Shown here in pieces: positions 58,874 through 64,000 of a DNA stretch of 64,000 bases; position 1 is the first letter of the stretch, and the number at the start of each line of letters is the position of its first letter. Below the pieces are notes generated by a model, which made no database searches, was not told the origin of the DNA, and saw only the letters and a list, made by a program, of their open reading frames with translations. Position numbers and translations under genes: made by a program. The stretch comes from Anaerolineae bacterium. GTDB taxonomy: Bacteria; Chloroflexota; Anaerolineae; Aggregatilineales; Phototrophicaceae. The stretch covers positions 122,258-186,257 of the forward strand of contig JALHNT010000007.1 in assembly GCA_022843385.1 (NCBI GenBank), written 5' to 3'.

Positions 58874-60198
58874 GTTCGGTATCCATACTTCTGAAGCGTT
58901 CGGTCAACCAGTTGGGCTGCCATGCTCCATACAATTTCCGTTTGCGAGTCAACCTCACTACGTCGCGCTTTCACGGTATCCGAAAGCGCCTTCAGATTGT
59001 CACCTATCGTTTCGTCCGGTTGCAGCACCCGGTCATAGGCCAGCACACCGCTCATCACCAATGGCAGATAGACATCAGCCAGGCTTAATGCTTCGGCTTT
59101 CAACAACCGTCTGATCAGTTTGTCGGTGTAATCCCGGATTTCATCGGGGCTCCCCATATCCTCACCCGTCATTTTCTGGATGAGGTCGAAGCCGTGCTGG
59201 ATGGCATCGCGCAGGAGTTCGTCGTAGACGGTTGAGCATAGCGCTTCCACGGGTGCATCGGCGGTCGCCGGCGCTGCATCAATGGCTTTCAGCATTCCCC
59301 GACACCAGGCCGGCAGGGCGCTTAAATCCGCGTCTTTCTTGAGGTGTAACCGTACATTATAACGCTCATGGCTTAGAGGATCATAAGCGTCCTCTGTGGT
59401 CGCGCCCAACTCTAGCAGCAGCACCAGAAATTTGGTGATGTAATGCGCTTCGATGGGCTGAAGATCGTACTGGGCGGCCTGAAAGCGGCGCAGCGTTTCA
59501 TCGAGCAGCGGTTGGTAGGTTTCGGCGCGGCTGATATGTGCCAGCACCTTATCGCGCAGCAGGTCGCCATATTGGCGCAGCAGCATCCGGTCATCGCGGT
59601 AATTGCTCATCCGCCATAGGCTGATCCAATCCGGCCTGAGATCGACAATCTGCCCGATCTGCGACGAGAGGACATTGAAGGATGCTTCAAGCGTTGCGCC
59701 GACGATGCCGCGCCGGTTGGTGGAATAGGTCAGGCGCTTCAGGTCACTCAGCCGATCCAGGATGCCATTATCCAGGTACTCGGTGATGACCTCCCCACCG
59801 CCTTCCGGCAGACGGATGCGCTGTGGTTTCTTCAGTGGCTTAACGTCCACCGTCATCGCCAGTTTGTAGGCATCGCTGACAGCCGTATCGGGCAGCGATG
59901 TGATGGGCAGGGTGACATATCCCACCTCCGCCGGGCGCAGACCAACCAGCAGGCGTTCACTCTTGATGATGAAGCGATCCGGTTTCTTCTGGGCATCATC
60001 GCGTGGTAATTGCAGCGAGGCAGTGACATCCACATTGACATCGGAGGCATTCTGAATGAGGAGGATGGCTTCGAAGGTTCGTCCGGCGCGTACAATGCGT
60101 GGGCGTACCGCCAGCGCAATCTGTGCGACATTGACATTGTAACGCGCACCGCCAGTGATGTATCCCAAGATGTCCGGATAATTCGTGTCCGACACCAC
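58870..60198 (-). CDS. Unknown cytosolic family, tandem paralogue 2
   Basis: A 442-residue protein starting at GTG 60198 (a second GTG follows directly; GGGAGG lies 2 to 5 bases upstream). It begins MVSDTNYPDILGYITGGARY. Next is a beta sandwich (ALAVRPRIVRAGRTFEAILLIQNAS, LRPAEVGYVTLPITSLPD) over about 25-135, and a helical part of about 300 residues. That part contains LLRDAIQHGFDLIQKMTG, GSPDEIRDYTDKLIRRLL and VYLPLVMSGVLAYD. The helical end SQTEIVWSMAAQLVDRTLQKYG closes it. No known catalytic or nucleic-acid motif. Middle gene of three, coupled to the next one downstream. Confidence 0.82.
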   Translation of the reverse strand: MVSDTNYPDILGYITGGARYNVNVAQIALAVRPRIVRAGRTFEAILLIQNASDVNVDVTASLQLPRDDAQKKPDRFIIKSERLLVGLRPAEVGYVTLPITSLPDTAVSDAYKLAMTVDVKPLKKPQRIRLPEGGGEVITEYLDNGILDRLSDLKRLTYSTNRRGIVGATLEASFNVLSSQIGQIVDLRPDWISLWRMSNYRDDRMLLRQYGDLLRDKVLAHISRAETYQPLLDETLRRFQAAQYDLQPIEAHYITKFLVLLLELGATTEDAYDPLSHERYNVRLHLKKDADLSALPAWCRGMLKAIDAAPATADAPVEALCSTVYDELLRDAIQHGFDLIQKMTGEDMGSPDEIRDYTDKLIRRLLKAEALSLADVYLPLVMSGVLAYDRVLQPDETIGDNLKALSDTVKARRSEVDSQTEIVWSMAAQLVDRTLQKYGYRT

Positions 60199-60302
60199 TA
60201 CCTCCCAACCAGTAGGTTAATTATAGGATAGGAGTGTTCGTTTTGTGTAATGATTGTCATGAATTCCTGGTTTGAGATGGGTTTATCCCCGGTAAGCTGC
60301 AC

Positions 60303-61667
60303 TCACATCCACTCGCTGTAGCGGCGCACCGCCCAGTTGGTGGTCTCATCAGCCAGTTGAAAGGCCCGTTCCGTCTGTGGATTGCGCTCCGTCTTGGCTC
60401 GTTCGCTATAGAGAGCCATCAGCTTATGCAGGATGTCCAGCGGTGCCTCTTTGGGCAGCGGGATGTCTTCCGAGATGACTACTCCGCCCAGCACCAGCGG
60501 TACATAGAGGGTATCAAAAGTCAGTTGCTTTTGTGGATGGTGCAGATTCTTCAGCAGAAACTGGGTGTATTTGCGCAGTTCATCCGGCGTCCCCAGTTGG
60601 CGGCGCGTGGCCGCACTCACCAGACGGAAGCCGTGTTCGATAGCATCGCGCAGCAGCGGTTCGTATAAGGCACCGGTGAAGGCTAACTCCGGCTTCACCA
60701 GAATTTGGGGATCGATACCGATCATCGGCAGGATACCGAGACACCAGTGCGGCAGTGGGATCGGGCTGCCATCTGTCGGCCAGCCGCGCCGCAGCAGTGA
60801 ACTGACGGTATACATCTCCTGGCCGGGGTAATCGTACTGCTCCGGGCGATGATAGGCCTGATGCAGCAGCGCCACCATCACCTTGGTGATGTAGTGAATC
60901 TCAGTGTTCTGTGCCGGATAAACCGACAGGATACGCTGTTTGTTGAGCGGAAAGAGCGCCTTGTAGAGCTGGACGTAATCCAGCCGGGGCAGGAACTCGG
61001 TCAGCAAGGTATCGCCATAGCGCTCAAGCAGCGGGCGGGCATCGCTGCTGGTATCCAGCGCCCACAGGCTGACCCAACCGGGCTTGACCTCGTACTTCGG
61101 TGCCGGCTTGGGCTGGGCGATGCCAACACTGGTTTCTAACCCGGCAGAGACAATGCCGCGCGTTTTGTTGAATGAATAATTCAGCATCTTGAGGGCGATC
61201 AGCCGCAGTGTGGTCTCTTCTGTCAGGAAGAAGTAGTAGTCGAGGTTGACTTCGGCCTGTGGATCAGGATGACGGATGCGGCGAGGTTTGCCCTGCACCT
61301 CGGCCTGCAAATCGACCGCCAGCTTATAGCCTTTTGCCGGCGTGGTATCGGCCAGCGTCAGGACGGGAAACGTCAGATAACCCACTTCCGCCGGGCGGAG
61401 CGTCAGCTCGATGCGTGGCTGACGGCAGATCAGCCGGTCGGGTTTGCCATCATTATCTTTGGCAGGGAGGTTGATCCGGGTGGTGATGTTAACGGGCGCA
61501 TCAGAGGTATTCTGGAGCAGCATGATCACGCCGAAGGGCTTGCCAGCGCGGACAACCGGTGGTCGTACCGCGAGAGCGGCCTGCACCACCCCGAAGGTAG
61601 CAGCCTGATCATCGGTGATATAACCCAGGATATCGGGATAGTTGGGTGCGCTGATTTTATCTGGCAT
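60303..61667 (-). CDS. Unknown cytosolic family, tandem paralogue 1
   Basis: ATG 61667 is chosen because it gives the same N-terminus as the paralogues (ISAPNYPDILGYITDD); the frame is open for 44 more codons upstream without similarity. The 454-residue product has the beta sandwich (ALAVRPPVVRAGKPFGVIMLLQNTS, LRPAEVGYLTFPVLTLAD), helical core LLRDAIEHGFRLVSAATRR, GTPDELRKYTQFLLKNL and LYVPLVLGGVVISED, and a final amphipathic helix. First gene of the operon, separated by 104 bases from paralogue 2 and divergent from the C11 protease gene across 147 bases, which probably carry both promoters. Confidence 0.82.
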   Translation of the reverse strand: MPDKISAPNYPDILGYITDDQAATFGVVQAALAVRPPVVRAGKPFGVIMLLQNTSDAPVNITTRINLPAKDNDGKPDRLICRQPRIELTLRPAEVGYLTFPVLTLADTTPAKGYKLAVDLQAEVQGKPRRIRHPDPQAEVNLDYYFFLTEETTLRLIALKMLNYSFNKTRGIVSAGLETSVGIAQPKPAPKYEVKPGWVSLWALDTSSDARPLLERYGDTLLTEFLPRLDYVQLYKALFPLNKQRILSVYPAQNTEIHYITKVMVALLHQAYHRPEQYDYPGQEMYTVSSLLRRGWPTDGSPIPLPHWCLGILPMIGIDPQILVKPELAFTGALYEPLLRDAIEHGFRLVSAATRRQLGTPDELRKYTQFLLKNLHHPQKQLTFDTLYVPLVLGGVVISEDIPLPKEAPLDILHKLMALYSERAKTERNPQTERAFQLADETTNWAVRRYSEWM

Positions 61668-61814
61668 CAAAACATCAACCTGTAACAAAGCACTTTTAAC
61701 ATGATTATAGTTGGGTTTCAGAAACGCGACACTGGGCCGGGGTTCGTGTCGCAATTCAGCAACTTGGTATATAGTGAAGTTTACTGCAAGCCGTGTCACG
61801 AAGAGAGGTCGCGC

Positions 61815-63983
61815 ATGAGGCGAACGTTGCTGCTGTTGTGCTTTCTGGGGTTATTCCTGGCGGTGCCGCTGGCCCAGGCCCAGGATGATGTGATCGATAT
61901 TGAATATGGGGATCGGGATCGTGGCCGCGTCGAGGACCCGGATGAAGGCGTCCTGTATGCCTTCGAAGGCGAGCGCGGCGATGTCGTCACGATCAATGTG
62001 ACCAGCACGCAGATCGATGTGTATGTGCGGCTGGCGAACGAAGATGGCGACATTCTGGTCGAGAACGATGACATCAGCCGTAACAACCTCAATGCCCGCA
62101 TTGAGGAATTTGAACTGCCAGAAGATGGCACCTACTTCATCGCCGTGCTGGGTTATGACAGCGGGCGCTATACCCTGGAATTCGAGCGGGTTTCGGGTGG
62201 GGGCGGTGGCTCGTCGCAGGCCGAGACCGACGTGGAAACCATCGCGCTCGGCGATACCGTGCGTGGCGATGCCATCAGCATGGATGCGCCGGTGGTCTAC
62301 ACCTTCGACGGCGAGGCGGGGCAGGCCGTCAGCATTTCGCTGGCGAGCGAAGAAGTGGATGTCTATCTGGTGCTGGCGGATCGCAATGGCGACACCATCG
62401 CCGAGAACGACGACATCAGCCGCCGCAACACCGATGCCTTTGTCGAAACCACGCTGCCCTATTCTGGCGATTACATCATCGGCGTCTTCGCCTATGATCC
62501 GGGCCCATTTGAACTGACGCTCGAAGCCGGGGACAGCAGCGGTAACCAGACGGTGGAAGAGAACGACAACAGCGAGGGTGATAACTTCACTGGCTCGATC
62601 ACTAACCGCGAGTACTTCGTCGAATTCCCGTTAGAAGGCGTCGAAGAAGGCTCGACCATCAGCATCGATACGCGGGCGACCAGCGGCGACCTCGATCTGT
62701 ACGTCGGTTTGTTCCTCGATGATGAAGTGGTGGCGGAAAATGATGACAAGAACCGCAGCACCACCGATGCCTCGCTGGAGTATCCCCAGGCGGCTGCCGG
62801 CGATTATGTGGTAGTCATCACGCGCTACGGCTTCGAGGATGGTCGGACGACCGGCGACTTTGAGGTGAACATCAAGGTCACGCGCGGCGAGACCAGCGTG
62901 ATCGGCATCGAGAGCGGCGGCACCGGCGGCACCACCGAAATCGCTGAAGGTTATCCCGAAGTTCCAGCCACGCCCAACATCGCCGACTGGACGGTGCTGG
63001 TCTACATGGGCGGCGATAATAACCTGGAAGAGTTCCTGGAAAACGACATGGACGAATTCGAGCGCGCCGGTGGCAGCACGCCGGAAGTGCGCGTCCTGGC
63101 GTTGTTTGATCGCTCCGACGAATACAGCTCGGCCAACGATGACTGGGGTGACACGCGCCTGTTCGAGCTGGGTGAAGACACCAGCCGCGACTCCCGCACC
63201 AACTTCCCCGCCACCATCGACACCAGCGAGATCGCCAATCTGGGCGAACTGGATACCGCTTTCGCTGGCAACCTGCTCGACTTCCTGGTGTGGGGCATCA
63301 AGAGTTTTCCGGCGCAGAATTACGCCATCATCATCAACGATCATGGCGGTGCCTGGACCGGCACGGTGACCGACGAGACAACCGGCGAAGGCATCATCTC
63401 GATCCCTGACCTGACGCGGGTGTTCGATACGGCGCTGAAGAACACCGGTGTCGAGAAATTTGAACTCCTCATCAACGACGCCTGCCTGATGAGCAGCATC
63501 GAGCATTATGCCGCGATGGCGCGCTTCTTCGACTATGCCATCGGCGCGCCGGAGATCACGCTGGGCGCGGGCATGAATATGACCACGCTGCTGGAAGCAC
63601 TAAACGGCGACCCCAGCATCGACCCCGCCGATCTGGGCCGGGCCATCGTCGATCAGTACATGGAAGATATGGGCAACATCAGCCCGGATACGCTGCCGGT
63701 GCTGGGCATGAACGTGACCGACCTGACCAAGTTCGATCAGGTCGTCCAGGCGGTGGATGCCTTCGCCGAAGTGGTGATGACCAACCGCGACAAATATGTC
63801 TCGTTCCTCGGCGAGATTCGCTCCAACACCTATGCCTACACCTTCTTCGTGCCAGAAGATCAGGGCGGGCCGCACTTCAACATCGACATCGGTCACTTCA
63901 TGGTGCAGGTGGCCGAGCAGAGCCGTGATGAAGAACTGGCCGATGCGGCGCGGGACGTGCTGGCGGCGCTGCGCGAGTGCTGA
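61815..63983 (+). CDS. Exported clostripain-family (C11) cysteine protease with N-terminal PPC domains
   Basis: ATG 61815 is chosen (GAGAGG 6 bases upstream, signal LLLLCFLGLFLAVPLAQAQ). The 722-residue product has three PPC beta sandwiches at about 30-130, 145-250 and 265-375 (VYVRLANEDGDILVENDD, VYLVLADRNGDTIAENDD, LYVGLFLDDEVVAENDD; quoted in part). The C11 domain begins WTVLVYMGGDNNLEEFLEND. The catalytic dyad is His510 in INDHGGAW and Cys557 in NDACLMSS. C11 enzymes cleave after Arg or Lys and are often secreted. The PPC domains probably hold it at the surface or are removed on activation. It ends 17 bases before the window edge. It is divergent from the triplicated operon. Confidence 0.92.
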   Translation: MRRTLLLLCFLGLFLAVPLAQAQDDVIDIEYGDRDRGRVEDPDEGVLYAFEGERGDVVTINVTSTQIDVYVRLANEDGDILVENDDISRNNLNARIEEFELPEDGTYFIAVLGYDSGRYTLEFERVSGGGGGSSQAETDVETIALGDTVRGDAISMDAPVVYTFDGEAGQAVSISLASEEVDVYLVLADRNGDTIAENDDISRRNTDAFVETTLPYSGDYIIGVFAYDPGPFELTLEAGDSSGNQTVEENDNSEGDNFTGSITNREYFVEFPLEGVEEGSTISIDTRATSGDLDLYVGLFLDDEVVAENDDKNRSTTDASLEYPQAAAGDYVVVITRYGFEDGRTTGDFEVNIKVTRGETSVIGIESGGTGGTTEIAEGYPEVPATPNIADWTVLVYMGGDNNLEEFLENDMDEFERAGGSTPEVRVLALFDRSDEYSSANDDWGDTRLFELGEDTSRDSRTNFPATIDTSEIANLGELDTAFAGNLLDFLVWGIKSFPAQNYAIIINDHGGAWTGTVTDETTGEGIISIPDLTRVFDTALKNTGVEKFELLINDACLMSSIEHYAAMARFFDYAIGAPEITLGAGMNMTTLLEALNGDPSIDPADLGRAIVDQYMEDMGNISPDTLPVLGMNVTDLTKFDQVVQAVDAFAEVVMTNRDKYVSFLGEIRSNTYAYTFFVPEDQGGPHFNIDIGHFMVQVAEQSRDEELADAARDVLAALREC

Positions 63984-64000
63984 TCTATGGGCAGGCCGGG

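Overview
The window is a GC-rich (about 60 percent by eye) bacterial chromosome segment. It most resembles a member of the Chloroflexota, Anaerolineae or a related class. The reasons are indirect: many exported beta-propeller and kelch proteins, lipoproteins with long Thr-Pro linkers (TPTxTPTxTP), pre-peptidase C-terminal (PPC) domains, a very long GAF/PAS histidine kinase, a Uma2-family nuclease and no outer-membrane or LPS genes. No rRNA or tRNA gene was recognised, so this placement is inference. No phage, transposase, integrase or CRISPR array was seen.

Layout. Positions 1-6.6 kb hold housekeeping and accessory enzymes: the tail of a GH18-like hydrolase, an APH-type phosphotransferase, an SRPBCC protein, a DUF5519-like protein, a haloalkane-dehalogenase-like hydrolase, a methyltransferase and polyphosphate kinase. 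Positions 6.7-8.7 kb hold a sugar epimerase and a GT2 glycosyltransferase. Positions 8.8-19.2 kb hold three membrane-anchored kelch proteins, a 1,633-residue sensor kinase and a translationally coupled secreted glycoside hydrolase. Between the kelch genes lies a scar containing fragments of a second kinase and a fourth kelch gene, which shows that the whole module was once duplicated in tandem. Positions 19.3-29 kb hold an exported propeller with an exact 558-bp internal tandem repeat, Hsp20, VanZ, a lipoprotein/MscS pair, a tract of simple repeats and two more propellers.

Positions 28.9-33.6 kb hold a HepT-MntA toxin-antitoxin pair with upstream palindromes, exonuclease VII (xseA, xseB), a small conserved gene with its membrane partner, and BioY. 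Positions 33.5-39.9 kb are a variable zone. One propeller gene is bracketed by 112-bp direct repeats that copy the bioY 3' end and terminator. One small anchored protein is bracketed by 76-bp direct repeats. Nearby are AT-richer small genes (one resembling a free-standing RNA polymerase alpha-CTD) and an RHS-repeat fragment.

Positions 39.9-53.3 kb hold a PPC lipoprotein, an MDR dehydrogenase, an esterase, a site-2-protease homologue lacking its catalytic Glu, and a tightly packed surface-glycan operon: UDP-sugar dehydrogenase, GT4, Uma2, three GT2 enzymes and a GT39/DUF2142-like membrane protein. A hotdog thioesterase follows.

Positions 53.3-64 kb hold two paralogous membrane proteins of unknown function, a double-FAS1 exported protein and a class-III aminotransferase. 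Then comes the least explained part of the window: three tandem genes for one unrecognised cytosolic family (about 430-455 residues each), transcribed divergently from an exported PPC-clostripain (C11) protease. This operon and the repeat-bracketed gene insertions are the best candidates for undescribed biology.
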